Counted from the first letter of the stretch, positions 8,582 to 18,139 are shown. The stretch is DNA of 64,000 bases from an uncultured Aquimarina sp. (GCA_947498815.1 CANMLU010000004.1:186001-250000), one strand, 5' to 3'. Notes: generated from the sequence alone by a model not told the origin. Numbers and translations: made by a program.

Positions 8582-10120
8582 ATGCTTATAAAAATTTTTG
8601 GTAGCGCAGTTTTTGGAGTTGAGGCTACAACGATAACCGTCGAGGTTAATATTGATAAAGGAATAGGATATCATCTTGTTGGACTACCTGATAATGCTAT
8701 CAAAGAGAGTAGTTATCGCATCGCAGCGGCATTACAGAATAATGGCTACAAACTCCCAGGAAAAAAGATCACCATAAATATGGCTCCAGCAGATCTTCGA
8801 AAAGAAGGGTCTGCCTATGATCTTACCTTGGCATTAGGTATTCTTGCCGCAAGTTCACAAATCAAAGGTGACCACATTTCTGAATATTTAATTATGGGTG
8901 AACTCTCATTGGACGGAGGGTTGCAACCTATTAAAGGAGCTCTGCCTATAGCTATCAAAGCAAGAGAAGAGGGGTTTAAAGGTTTTATTTTACCAAAACA
9001 AAATGCCAAAGAAGCAGCAATAGTTGATAGCCTTAAAGTATATGGAATTGAAAATATCAAAGAAGTAATCGACTTTTTTGATGATAAAGGAACATTAGAA
9101 CAAACCATTGTAGATACTAGAGAAGAATTTTATGCTGCATTGGAGAATCCAGAGTTTGATTTTGCAGATGTAAAAGGACAAGAAAGTATTAAACGTTGTA
9201 TGGAAATAGCAGCGGCGGGAGGACATAATATTATACTAGTCGGCCCACCCGGAAGTGGAAAAACGATGCTAAGTAAGAGGTTACCAAGTATCTTGCCTCC
9301 AATGTCCCTGCAAGAAGCGTTAGAAACCACAAAAATTCATAGTGTTGTTGGGCGGATTAAAGAAAATGTGGGGCTAATGGCCCAAAGACCTTTTCGTAGT
9401 CCGCATCATACAATATCTAATGTTGCCCTTGTAGGTGGAGGAAGTTATCCACAACCAGGAGAAATTTCACTATCTCATAATGGTGTTTTGTTTTTGGATG
9501 AACTACCAGAATTTAAAAGAGAAGTGCTCGAGGTTATGCGCCAGCCCCTAGAGGATAGAGAGGTCACTATTTCAAGAGCCAAGTTTACCGTAACATATCC
9601 TTCAAGTTTTATGTTGGTAGCAAGTATGAATCCTAGCCCGGGAGGATATTTTAATGATCCTCAGGCTCCAGTAACTTCATCTCCAGCCGAGATGCAACGT
9701 TATCTTAGTAAAATTTCAGGACCACTTCTAGATAGAATAGATATTCATATCGAGGTTACTCCAGTGCCTTTTGATAAACTAAGTGAAGATAGAAGTGGAG
9801 AATCTAGCATTGAAATTAGAAAACGTGTCATTGCCGCCCGAGATATACAAACCAAAAGATTTTCAGAACTTTCTAACATACATTATAATGCACAAATGGG
9901 AGTGAAGCAAATACGTCAATTTTGTGAATTGGACTCGGCTTCCAAAGAATTACTAAAAACCGCCATGGAACGGCTCAACCTTTCTGCAAGGGCATATGAT
10001 CGTATTCTTAAAGTTTCAAGGACCATTGCGGACCTCGAAGGAAGAGAAGAGGTAACAGGAGATCATATTTCTGAAGCCATTCAATATCGTAGTCTTGATC
10101 GTGATGGTTGGTTAGGTTAA
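8582..10120 (+). CDS. YifB/ComM-type Mg-chelatase-like AAA+ ATPase
   Basis: 512 residues, full family length. The N-terminal ChlI-type domain has a Lon-protease-like fold without need for proteolysis. Walker A GPPGSGKT lies at about 221-228 and Walker B VLFLDELPEF near 302; the arginine-finger and sensor region precede a C-terminal Mg-chelatase domain (LSARAYDRILKVSRTIADLEG). ComM relatives are hexameric helicases that promote branch migration during natural transformation; function in Bacteroidota is inferred by homology. Stands alone with its own promoter. Confidence 0.92.
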   Translation: MLIKIFGSAVFGVEATTITVEVNIDKGIGYHLVGLPDNAIKESSYRIAAALQNNGYKLPGKKITINMAPADLRKEGSAYDLTLALGILAASSQIKGDHISEYLIMGELSLDGGLQPIKGALPIAIKAREEGFKGFILPKQNAKEAAIVDSLKVYGIENIKEVIDFFDDKGTLEQTIVDTREEFYAALENPEFDFADVKGQESIKRCMEIAAAGGHNIILVGPPGSGKTMLSKRLPSILPPMSLQEALETTKIHSVVGRIKENVGLMAQRPFRSPHHTISNVALVGGGSYPQPGEISLSHNGVLFLDELPEFKREVLEVMRQPLEDREVTISRAKFTVTYPSSFMLVASMNPSPGGYFNDPQAPVTSSPAEMQRYLSKISGPLLDRIDIHIEVTPVPFDKLSEDRSGESSIEIRKRVIAARDIQTKRFSELSNIHYNAQMGVKQIRQFCELDSASKELLKTAMERLNLSARAYDRILKVSRTIADLEGREEVTGDHISEAIQYRSLDRDGWLG

Positions 10121-10219
10121 TAGCAGTAAATCATGAATTTAACTTTTTTTTAGTAGCAGTTCAATACAAAAATTCAACTGCAAAAAGTACATTTAAAATC
10201 TTAATCAAAAAACAGTAAT

Positions 10220-13093
10220 ATGAATACTCAAATTTCAAGAATGCTAGGAGTAATTGCATTCTCTTTACTTTTAGGGTTTGTTTCTTGTAAAAAGGATGTA
10301 AACTCTGAACAAAATGCGGAGGCGGTAGGTAAATTATCTATTGATTTCGAAAAGTATGAGTTAGAAAACGGCCTTGAAGTCGTATTGCATCAAGATAAGT
10401 CAGATCCAATCGTTTCAGTAGCTATTCAGTATGGAGTTGGATCGAATAGAGAAAAAGTTGGTAGAACGGGATTTGCTCATTTATTTGAGCATATGTTGTT
10501 TCAAGAGTCCGAAAATGTTGGGCAAGATCAATTTTTTAAGAAAATTCAAGATGCCGGTGGGACATTAAATGGAGGTACATGGCAAGATGGTACGATATAT
10601 TATGAAATAGTTCCCAAGAATGCCATGGAAACTGTAATGTGGTTAGAATCTGATCGAATGGGATTCTTGATCAATACGGTAACCGAGAGTGCTTTTAAAA
10701 ATCAGCAAGAAGTAGTTCAAAACGAAAAAAGACAGCGAGTTGATAATAATCCTTATGGTCATACCAGTTGGGTGATTGATAAGAATATGTTTCCCGAAGG
10801 GCATCCATACAATTGGCAAGTGATAGGGGAGTTGGTTGATCTTCAAAATGCCACAGTTGAAGATGTAAAGGAGTTTTATGATAAATATTATGGTCCCAAT
10901 AATGCTACTTTGGTATTAGCAGGTGATTTTGAAGTTGATGAGGCAAAAAAGATGATTCAAAAGTATTTTGGAGAAATTAAAAAACGTCAACCCGTAGAAA
11001 AACTACCAGTACAAAATGTAACCTTATCCGAAACGAAGAGATTCTATCATGAGGATAATTTTGCGACCACAGCACAACTTAATATGGTATGGCCAACAGT
11101 CGAACAGTATTCGAAAGATGCCTATGCATTGGATTTCTTAGCAAAATTATTATCCGAAGGGAAAAAGGCTGCGCTATACAAAGTTTTAGTTAAGGAAAAA
11201 GAGCTAACATCCGATACCAATGCATGGAATAGATCCATGGAGTTAGCCGGTAAATTCAGAATAAATATCACAGCCAATGAAGGAAAAAGTTTAGCAGATA
11301 TTGAGGCTGGAATTTTTGAGGCTTTCAAAAAATTTGAAGAAGAAGGGATTACGGATACAGATATTGAACGAATTAAAGCAGGTTTGGAAACTAGTTTTTA
11401 TAATGGAATTAGTAGCGTTCTCGGGAAATCTTTTCAATTGGCCCAATACAATGTTTTTGCTGGTGATCCTGGATTTATAACCCAGGATATTGAAAATATT
11501 AAAGCTGTGACCAAAGATGATGTTCTTAGAGTATATAATAAGTATATTAAAGATAAGCCATACGTGATCACTAGTTTTGTTCCGAAGGAAAAGTTGGATT
11601 TGGTAGCCGAAAATTCAAAAAAAGCATCGGTTGTTGAAGAAGAGATTAAAGAAAATGTACAAGCAGCAGTAGCAGATTCAAGTGAGGAAATTCAGAAAAC
11701 ACCTTCTGCAATTGATCGCACTGTAGAACCCGCACAAGGAGAAGCACCAAAATTGAACATTCCTCAATCCTGGAATGCGACGCTTTCAAATGGAATAAAA
11801 GTATTTGGGATAGAGCAAAGCGAGCTTCCTTTGGTAAACTTTAGTTTAGTTATTTCTGGAGGGCATCTTTTAGATTCTTTTGAAAAAGTGGGTGTCGCAA
11901 ATCTTATGACAGATATAATGATGGAGGGAACGGCAACAAAAACTCCAGAACAACTCGAAGAAGAAATAGAATTGTTGGGAGCTAATATCAATATGTTTAC
12001 AACGCAAGAAGCGATAATAATAAGAGGAAACACATTAGCTAGAAACTTTGAAAAAACTATTGATTTGGTAGAAGAAATTTTGATGGAGCCAAGATGGGAT
12101 GAAGAAGAATTCGCTAGAATTAAGACAAAAACAATTAATGGTATAAAAAGATCTAATGCGAATCCTAATGTTGTAGCAAGGAATGTGTATAACAAAGTTC
12201 TTTATGGAGAGAAGCATATGTTTGCGTATCCAACTACGGGTACAGTAGCATCTGTAGAATCCATTACCATAGATGATCTTAAACAATTTTATGAAAACAA
12301 TTTCTCTCCTTCGGTAAGTAAATTCCAAATCGTTGGCGATATCAATAAAGATAAAACGCTTTCAACACTAAGCGATTTAGAGAATAAATGGGCAAGCAAA
12401 GAAGTTATTATCCCGGAATATGAAGTAGTTAATACTAGAGATAAATCTTCATTATATTTTGTGGATATACCAAATGCCAAACAATCTGTAATAAATATTG
12501 GATATCTTTCTCTTGCAAGAACTGATAAGGATTATTTTCCAACAACGGTTATGAATTATAAGTTAGGAGGCTCTTTTTCTGGAAATGTAAATCTGATTTT
12601 ACGAGAAGAAAAAGGATATACATATGGCGCAAGAACTAGATTTAGTGGATCGGAAATACCAGGAACTTTTACAGCTTCATCTAGTGTGCGTACCAACACT
12701 ACGTTTGAATCTGTAAAGATTTTTAAAGATGAAATTGCTAAATATAAAACAGGCATTTCTGCCGAGGATCTAGAGTTTACCAAAAATGCATTGATAAAAT
12801 CAAATGCTCGTAGGTTTGAGACTCAAAGGGCATTATTAGGAATGCTACAGGAAATAGGGCGTTATGATTTACCAAATGATTATATAGCCAAAGAAGAGGA
12901 TGTCATAAGAAATATGACTTTGGAGCAACATAAAGAGCTTGCAAACAAATATCTCGATGAAACAAAAATGGGGTATTTGGTAGTAGGAGATGCAACAACT
13001 CAGTTTAAGCAGTTTAGAAATGCTGGTTTTGATGAAGTACTTCTATTAGATAAAGAAGCTAATGAAGTTAAGCTTTCTGAAGTGAAACCTTAA
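10220..13093 (+). CDS. M16 family zinc metalloprotease lipoprotein, two-repeat form
   Basis: 957 residues made of two M16 units fused in one chain. The signal is lipoprotein-like (LLLGFVSCKK). The first unit has the inverted zinc motif HLFEH at residues 87-91 and the downstream Glu region; the second unit, from about residue 510, lacks HxxEH and keeps the R/Y substrate-clamp region (EEKGYTYGARTRF). An acidic linker near residues 465-510 joins them. Such proteins form clam-shell chambers that degrade small peptides in the periplasm. Confidence 0.93.
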   Translation: MNTQISRMLGVIAFSLLLGFVSCKKDVNSEQNAEAVGKLSIDFEKYELENGLEVVLHQDKSDPIVSVAIQYGVGSNREKVGRTGFAHLFEHMLFQESENVGQDQFFKKIQDAGGTLNGGTWQDGTIYYEIVPKNAMETVMWLESDRMGFLINTVTESAFKNQQEVVQNEKRQRVDNNPYGHTSWVIDKNMFPEGHPYNWQVIGELVDLQNATVEDVKEFYDKYYGPNNATLVLAGDFEVDEAKKMIQKYFGEIKKRQPVEKLPVQNVTLSETKRFYHEDNFATTAQLNMVWPTVEQYSKDAYALDFLAKLLSEGKKAALYKVLVKEKELTSDTNAWNRSMELAGKFRINITANEGKSLADIEAGIFEAFKKFEEEGITDTDIERIKAGLETSFYNGISSVLGKSFQLAQYNVFAGDPGFITQDIENIKAVTKDDVLRVYNKYIKDKPYVITSFVPKEKLDLVAENSKKASVVEEEIKENVQAAVADSSEEIQKTPSAIDRTVEPAQGEAPKLNIPQSWNATLSNGIKVFGIEQSELPLVNFSLVISGGHLLDSFEKVGVANLMTDIMMEGTATKTPEQLEEEIELLGANINMFTTQEAIIIRGNTLARNFEKTIDLVEEILMEPRWDEEEFARIKTKTINGIKRSNANPNVVARNVYNKVLYGEKHMFAYPTTGTVASVESITIDDLKQFYENNFSPSVSKFQIVGDINKDKTLSTLSDLENKWASKEVIIPEYEVVNTRDKSSLYFVDIPNAKQSVINIGYLSLARTDKDYFPTTVMNYKLGGSFSGNVNLILREEKGYTYGARTRFSGSEIPGTFTASSSVRTNTTFESVKIFKDEIAKYKTGISAEDLEFTKNALIKSNARRFETQRALLGMLQEIGRYDLPNDYIAKEEDVIRNMTLEQHKELANKYLDETKMGYLVVGDATTQFKQFRNAGFDEVLLLDKEANEVKLSEVKP

Positions 13094-13122
13094 CCCAAAA
13101 ATTATAAATTATATAAAGAAAG

Positions 13123-13258
13123 AAGGCCGTCTGAAAAGTAATTTCACTGTCATTTCGAGCGGAGTCGAGAAACAATAACTTTTGATTTTCAACACATTTC
13201 GGCTCCGCTCAATGTGACAGAATAGTAAACCATTTGCTTTTCAAACAGCCTTTTTTTT
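13123..13258 (+). terminator. Terminator stem whose loop carries a REP-like palindrome
   Basis: Outer arms AAGGCCGTCTGAAAAG (13123-13138) and CTTTTCAAACAGCCTT (13237-13252) pair with few mismatches and end in eight T residues. The loop holds a second imperfect palindrome, CTGTCATTTCGAGCGGAG (13147-13164) with CTCCGCTCAATGTGACAG (13203-13220). The inner unit looks like the dispersed GAGCGGAGTCGAGA element of marine flavobacteria. Confidence 0.7.
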
Positions 13259-13351
13259 GTGAGTAATTGTCAAAATAACTTGGATGTTTTTCCCCTTTGA
13301 AAACAAGTTTAATAAAGCTAACTTTAATGTGTTAAGTTCAAAAAGGAAAAG

Positions 13352-14170
13352 ATGAGAAAAAAAGCATACCAAAAAGAACTGGTAATTAAAACTACGCAAA
13401 AAAGAGGAGGCGCCTCTAATAGAAAGAAAGAGGTTCTTAAAATCCAATCATGGCTTTCGTTATTTTCGGTTTGGAATTCAAATAGCGGAACAGGAACAAG
13501 TATCGATGGAGACTTTGGCCCAGCAACCGAAAGAGCCGTGAGAAATTTTCAATCTACCATAGGCCTACCTGTTACAGGAGTAGTGGATCAATTAGTTTTT
13601 GATAAACTCTCTAGTGGACTTAAAGAAGCTTTTGAAACTCCGTTAAATGCAAGTAATTTAAGGGATTTGATTGTTGAAGCAGGAGAAAATCACTTAAAGC
13701 ATCATCCTCTAGAGTTAACTATTCAAGGACAATCAAACAGTGGTCCATGGGTTCGTAGTTATATGGATGGTAATGATGGATCTTCATGGTTTTGGTGTAT
13801 GGGATTTGTACAAGCTATTTTAGATCAGGCAGCGAGTACATTGGGAAAGGATTTTACAAAATTAATGCCATTGTCTTATAGCTGTGATACGGTTGGTAAT
13901 GCTGGCCTCAGAAAAGGTGTGTTAACTAGATTTCAAAAAATTCGTAAAGATCCTTCTGTTATAAAAAAGGGAGACATATTTCTAAGTCAACGGTCATCAT
14001 TGGATTGGACACACACAGGCATCATTACAGCATCTTTTGGGGATGTTATAGAAACCATAGAAGGTAACACCAATTTTCAAGGTTCGCGAAATGGTATTGC
14101 AGTAATGAAAAGAACTCGAAATATTAGAAAATCTAAAATAGATGTTTTTTCGATTGAACCTTTAGTATGA
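13352..14170 (+). CDS. Peptidoglycan-binding plus CHAP/NlpC-P60-like hydrolase
   Basis: 272 residues. Residues about 27-92 form a PG_binding_1 domain (KIQSWLSLF...SIDGDFGPATERAVRNFQ). The second half looks like a papain-fold amidase: Cys149 in WFWCMGFV, His221 in WTHTGI, and Glu237 or Asn239 in ETIEGNT as the third residue. This suggests cleavage of a peptide in murein. No signal peptide is visible; the N-terminus is strongly basic (MRKKAYQKELVIKTTQKRGG). It is either exported by a non-Sec route, acts after lysis, or the start is wrong, though no better upstream start is seen. Confidence 0.72.
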   Translation: MRKKAYQKELVIKTTQKRGGASNRKKEVLKIQSWLSLFSVWNSNSGTGTSIDGDFGPATERAVRNFQSTIGLPVTGVVDQLVFDKLSSGLKEAFETPLNASNLRDLIVEAGENHLKHHPLELTIQGQSNSGPWVRSYMDGNDGSSWFWCMGFVQAILDQAASTLGKDFTKLMPLSYSCDTVGNAGLRKGVLTRFQKIRKDPSVIKKGDIFLSQRSSLDWTHTGIITASFGDVIETIEGNTNFQGSRNGIAVMKRTRNIRKSKIDVFSIEPLV

Positions 14171-14320
14171 TTCTTATCTGGTCTAATGGATCATAGATCC
14201 TGGGATTATGTCCTTAAATAGACAAGAAAGAACTTATAAACTATTTTCTTTTCTTATTAACAATCAAATGAATATGCGTTCGGAAATCAATATTTTTAAG
14301 AATATTGATTTTCACCATAT

Positions 14321-15541
14321 ATGAAAAAATGGCTTTCTAACATTGGACCTGGGACATTAATTACTGCAGCATTTATAGGCCCAGGAACGGTTACCGTGTG
14401 CACTCTGGCAGGAGTAAAGTTCGGATATACTTTATTATGGGCTCTGGCCTTGTCAATTATTGCCTGTATAGTGTTGCAGGAAATGGCAGCGAGGCTAGGT
14501 ATTATTACGCAAAAAGGATTGAGCGAAGTGTTGAAGTCTCAATTTAAGAATAAAGTGGTTAGATGGATATTAATAAGCATAATCATATCTGCAATTTTTA
14601 TCGGTAATGCAGCCTATGAGGCCGGAAACATTAGTGGAGGAGTATTAGGATTGTCAACAATATTGGGATCACCATATGTAGATTTGAATGGGTTTTCATT
14701 AAATTATGTAAGCCTTATTATCGGAGTATTGGCCTTTATTCTTTTGTATATTGGAAATTATAAAATACTTGAGCGAAGCTTGATTATATTAGTGCTATTC
14801 ATGAGTCTGGCTTTTATAGTTACAGCCATAGTAACTAAACCAAGTTTGTCTTCAATTTTTAAAGGGTTTGTCCCGGATCTTGAATCCGAAAAATTATTTA
14901 CCATTATTGGATTAATTGGCACCACAGTAGTTCCATATAACCTATTTCTACATGCGTCTTTGGTAAAAGAGAAGTGGAACAAATCCACAGATTTACCAAC
15001 GGCAAGAAAAGATACTATTATAGCTATCATACTAGGAGGTTTAATGTCCATGGCGATAATTATAGCAGGTGCTGCGATACAAAATACCGAGGTTAATAAT
15101 GCGGCAGACTTGGCTAAAAGTTTAGAACCCATTTTTGGATCTACTGCAAAATATATACTTTCAATAGGGCTTTTTGCTGCCGGAATTACTTCAGCAATTA
15201 CCGCACCTTTGGCGGCGGCATATGTTGTTAAAGGTTGTTTGGGATGGGATGTAGGATTAAAAAGTAGGAAGTTTAGAGGGGTATGGATGTTTATCTTACT
15301 TCTTGGAGTAGTATTTTCTTCATTAGGAATTAAATCAATAGAAATCATACAATTTGCACAAATTGCAAATGGACTTTTGTTACCTATTATAGCAGGTTTT
15401 CTGTTATGGGTAATGAACAAAAAGAATCTTTTGGGCGATTATGTGAATTCCAATATTCAAAATATATTAGGTTTTTTAATCCTAATAGTGACTGTTTTTT
15501 TGGGAGCTCGAAGTGTGTGGAAGGTGATTGTTAATTTGTAG
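14321..15541 (+). CDS. Nramp-fold transporter lacking canonical metal ligands
   Basis: 406 residues with about 11 hydrophobic segments and clear Nramp homology (AGVKFGYTLLWAL, ARLGI). The diagnostic metal site is changed: TM1 reads IGPGT at residues 19-23 where Mn/Fe transporters have DPGN, and TM6 reads VPYN at 204-207 where they have MPHN. The Asp, Asn and Met ligands are thus absent. It lies 25 bases before pxpABC, and B. subtilis has a comparable Nramp-like gene (ycsG) beside the same genes. I infer import of 5-oxoproline or a related solute, not of manganese. Confidence 0.75.
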   Translation: MKKWLSNIGPGTLITAAFIGPGTVTVCTLAGVKFGYTLLWALALSIIACIVLQEMAARLGIITQKGLSEVLKSQFKNKVVRWILISIIISAIFIGNAAYEAGNISGGVLGLSTILGSPYVDLNGFSLNYVSLIIGVLAFILLYIGNYKILERSLIILVLFMSLAFIVTAIVTKPSLSSIFKGFVPDLESEKLFTIIGLIGTTVVPYNLFLHASLVKEKWNKSTDLPTARKDTIIAIILGGLMSMAIIIAGAAIQNTEVNNAADLAKSLEPIFGSTAKYILSIGLFAAGITSAITAPLAAAYVVKGCLGWDVGLKSRKFRGVWMFILLLGVVFSSLGIKSIEIIQFAQIANGLLLPIIAGFLLWVMNKKNLLGDYVNSNIQNILGFLILIVTVFLGARSVWKVIVNL

Positions 15542-15566
15542 GAGTAATTTTTATATTTTGTAAGAA

Positions 15567-16298
15567 TTGAAAACAATATTATTTAACGCAGATGTTGGAG
15601 AAGAGGCAGGATTTGATCATGAAATCATGCCCTATGTTTCATGGTGTAATATTGCATGTGGAAGCCATGCCGGTAATGAGAAAGTGATTCAAAAAACAAT
15701 AGAGCTGGCACTTAGGTATAACGTTAAAATTGGTGCGCATCCTTCATATCCGGACAGAGAAAATTTTGGAAGAAAGAGCATGAATATACCATTTGATGAT
15801 TTAATAGAAACCATTTCAAGTCAAATACAATTGGTACAATCGTATGCTGAAAAAATGGGTGCAAAGTTACATCATGTTAAGCCTCATGGAGCTCTTTACA
15901 ATGATGCAATTAAAAATAGCAAGGTCGCTAAAGCTATTTTTAATGCTGTAAAAAATATCGATAAAAGTTTATATATAATTACGCAAAAAAATTCTGAATT
16001 ATCGTATATTGTTCATGAGATTTTGGATGTGAAATATGAAGCTTTTGCAGATCGTAATTATGATGTAGATTTGTCTCTAGTTTCTCGTTCAGAATTTGGA
16101 GCAGTTATTACCGACCCTGAAAAAGTTTTTGAACATGTTTTTAAAATGATTTCAGAAGGGAAGGTAAAGACTAAAAATGACAAAGAATTCCCAATTGTTT
16201 TTGATACAATTTGTGTGCATGGTGATAACCCAAAATCTGTAGAAATTTTGAAGCATTTATATAGTAGATTTTCTGGTTTAGATTTTAAATTCGAATGA
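15567..16298 (+). CDS. pxpA: 5-oxoprolinase subunit A (LamB/YcsF family)
   Basis: 243 residues, normal length. Works with PxpB and PxpC to open 5-oxoproline to glutamate using ATP. Family signatures are NADVGE near the start, SWCNIACGSHAGN, GAHPSYPD and VKPHGALYND. The start must be the TTG at 15567, since the conserved N-terminal strand (KTILFNADVGEEAG) begins directly after it and no ATG lies upstream in frame after the transporter stop. pxpB overlaps its end by four bases. Confidence 0.92.
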   Translation: MKTILFNADVGEEAGFDHEIMPYVSWCNIACGSHAGNEKVIQKTIELALRYNVKIGAHPSYPDRENFGRKSMNIPFDDLIETISSQIQLVQSYAEKMGAKLHHVKPHGALYNDAIKNSKVAKAIFNAVKNIDKSLYIITQKNSELSYIVHEILDVKYEAFADRNYDVDLSLVSRSEFGAVITDPEKVFEHVFKMISEGKVKTKNDKEFPIVFDTICVHGDNPKSVEILKHLYSRFSGLDFKFE

Positions 16299-17029
16299 AT
16301 TTGATGAAGTATAAATTACAATATAAAAGATATTCTGAACGTTCAATTTTGATTCAATGGCCATCAATTATTGATGAAAATATACTCCAAGACCTGCTTT
16401 TGTATAAAAAAACAATCGAAAAATTTTACGGTAAAGCAATTGTTGAAGTAATTTTTGCATATAACTCATTATTAATTTTATACCTTAGTACTATAGATAA
16501 TGTCTATGATGAGTTTTCTTCACTTAAATCACTGTATTCCATAGAAATTCCAAAGAATGATCAAAAGAATAAACTATGGAGGATTCCTGTGTGCTACTCT
16601 ACTGCGCTTGCGCCGGATTTGGAAATGTTTTCTCAACAAAAATCACTATCAAAAGATGAGGTGATTGCTTTGCATACTGCTCCGATTTATCAAGTTTATT
16701 TTATAGGTTTTCTACCGGGGTTTTTGTATCTCGGAGGGCTTGATGAAAGGTTAAGATTAAGCCGAAAAAAATCGCCATCATTAAATGTGGAAAAAGGTTC
16801 TGTGGCAATTGGAGAAAATCAAACAGGAATTTACCCGGTAAATAGTCCCGGTGGGTGGCATGTTATTGGTAAATCTCCGTTGGCTTTTTTTAATTCTAAT
16901 ATGAACCTTCCCTGTTTCGCTTCTTCTGGTGATAAAATTAAATTTATATCGATTGAAGAAAGTAAATATAACGATATAAGTAATAGTGTGTATTTGAACT
17001 CATATGAGCTGCAATATGAAATTTTATGA
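16295..17029 (+). CDS. pxpB: 5-oxoprolinase subunit B (KipI-like)
   Basis: 244 residues. The conserved C-terminal CT_C_D core is visible: YQVYFIGFLPGFLYLGGLDERL, then ENQTGIYPVNSPGGWHVIGKSPL. Its start ATGA overlaps the pxpA stop, showing tight coupling; a second in-frame ATG lies at 16304. In B. subtilis the homologue KipI inhibits kinase KinA, but the ancestral role is as a 5-oxoprolinase subunit, which fits this operon. Confidence 0.92.
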   Translation: MNLMKYKLQYKRYSERSILIQWPSIIDENILQDLLLYKKTIEKFYGKAIVEVIFAYNSLLILYLSTIDNVYDEFSSLKSLYSIEIPKNDQKNKLWRIPVCYSTALAPDLEMFSQQKSLSKDEVIALHTAPIYQVYFIGFLPGFLYLGGLDERLRLSRKKSPSLNVEKGSVAIGENQTGIYPVNSPGGWHVIGKSPLAFFNSNMNLPCFASSGDKIKFISIEESKYNDISNSVYLNSYELQYEIL

Positions 17030-17883
17030 AGGGAAATGTTGAGATACTTGATTCTGGGCTTTTGACAACTATCCAGGATGGTGGACGTTATGGATTCGCC
17101 AAATTTGGAGTTCCAATTGGTGGAGCTATGGATCTTTTTTCGTTTTCATATGCTAATTCATTATTGGGAAATGATCAAAATGATGCTTGTTTGGAATGGA
17201 CGCTACAACCACCCGTTTTAAAATTTACACGACCCACTAGTATTTGTTTAACAGGAGGAATAATAGATGCTTCTTTAAATGATAATGAAGTGGCAATGCA
17301 CAAACGAATTGAAGTTCGCAAAAATGATATTCTTAGATTGAATTTTTGTAAGAAAGGTGTGTATGGATATGTAGGAATTAAAGGAGGTTTTTTAACAGAT
17401 ACTAAGTTTAATAGTAGATCTTTTTTTAAATCAATTACCGATACTTGTATATTAATGAAGGGAGATGTTATATCCTATGTTAGTGCCATAGAACATAATG
17501 ACAACTATGCTAGTGTAGCTATAAAATCATCAATGGATGATTCAAATGTTCTTAAGGTTTATAAAGGTCCCGAATTTGATTTGTTATCCAAAGATCAAAT
17601 ATCCATTTTACTCAATTCACCTTTTACGATTTCTAATCTGCTAAATCGAATGGCGATTCAATTAAAAGAAAAGTTTGTAAATAATTTGACTCCAATATTA
17701 ACTTCTCCAGTTTTACCTGGTACAATTCAGTTGACTCCAGCTGGTAATATCATTGTGTTAATGAGAGATTGTCAAACCACAGGAGGGTATCCAAGAATCT
17801 TACAGTTAAATGAAAAGGCAATGAATTGTATAGCTCAAAAGAGAATGGAGGAAAGAATTATGTTTTCTTTAATAACAGAGTGA
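17026..17883 (+). CDS. pxpC: 5-oxoprolinase subunit C (KipA-like)
   Basis: 285 residues, the usual biotin-dependent-carboxyltransferase-like fold. Signatures include LTTIQDGGRYGFAKFGVPIGGAMD at 14-37 and near the end TPAGNIIVLMRDCQTTGGYPRI. It overlaps pxpB by four bases and closes the operon, which is followed by a strong hairpin and T run. Confidence 0.92.
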   Translation: MKGNVEILDSGLLTTIQDGGRYGFAKFGVPIGGAMDLFSFSYANSLLGNDQNDACLEWTLQPPVLKFTRPTSICLTGGIIDASLNDNEVAMHKRIEVRKNDILRLNFCKKGVYGYVGIKGGFLTDTKFNSRSFFKSITDTCILMKGDVISYVSAIEHNDNYASVAIKSSMDDSNVLKVYKGPEFDLLSKDQISILLNSPFTISNLLNRMAIQLKEKFVNNLTPILTSPVLPGTIQLTPAGNIIVLMRDCQTTGGYPRILQLNEKAMNCIAQKRMEERIMFSLITE

Positions 17884-17929
17884 TGAACTGTGTTATAGTT
17901 TCTGCTTGTAATTATGGAGTAAAAAAAGA

Positions 17930-17989
17930 AAAAGGGGGGTAAATCCCCCTTTTAGCTACAGGGGGAAAATCCCCTATTTGTTTTTTTTA
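17930..17989 (+). terminator. Duplicated G/C-block terminator of the pxp operon
   Basis: AAAAGGGGGG then CCCCCTTTT (17945-17953) form one hairpin; GGGGG (17961-17965) and CCCC (17971-17974) form a second, followed by TATTTGTTTTTTTT. The two hairpins look like a tandem duplication, and the first C block could also pair with the second G block. Confidence 0.75.
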
Positions 17990-18036
17990 TTTTATGAGCA
18001 ATTTTTAACCAGCATTGCATTTCAGTGGTTTTGCAC

Positions 18037-18051
18037 TATGGTTTAACCATA
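18037..18051. promoter_or_regulatory. Palindrome upstream of the signalling cluster
   Basis: TATGGTTTAACCATA is a perfect 7-1-7 palindrome 89 bases before the 131-aa gene. It could be an operator for the linked LuxR-type regulator. Only one copy is seen, so this is weak. Confidence 0.3.
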
Positions 18052-18139
18052 AAACAATGTGTAAAAAGGGTAGGGGTATTTGTTTTAAAGTGTACTTTTT
18101 GGATATATTAGCAATAATTAACCTAAAAAAAGTAATGTT

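Noticed and set aside
14758-15420. Long minus-strand ORF inside the Nramp-like gene
   Set aside because: It is a shadow of a well-conserved plus-strand gene and has no recognisable features.
14321-15541. MntH-type manganese transporter
   Set aside because: The DPGN and MPHN metal motifs are replaced by GPGT and VPYN, and the context is 5-oxoproline metabolism.
18037-18051. TATGGTTTAACCATA as an additional alginate GntR operator
   Set aside because: Its half-sites are spaced one base wider than the TTGGTTnACCAA units, it is single, and the genes nearby are not sugar-related.
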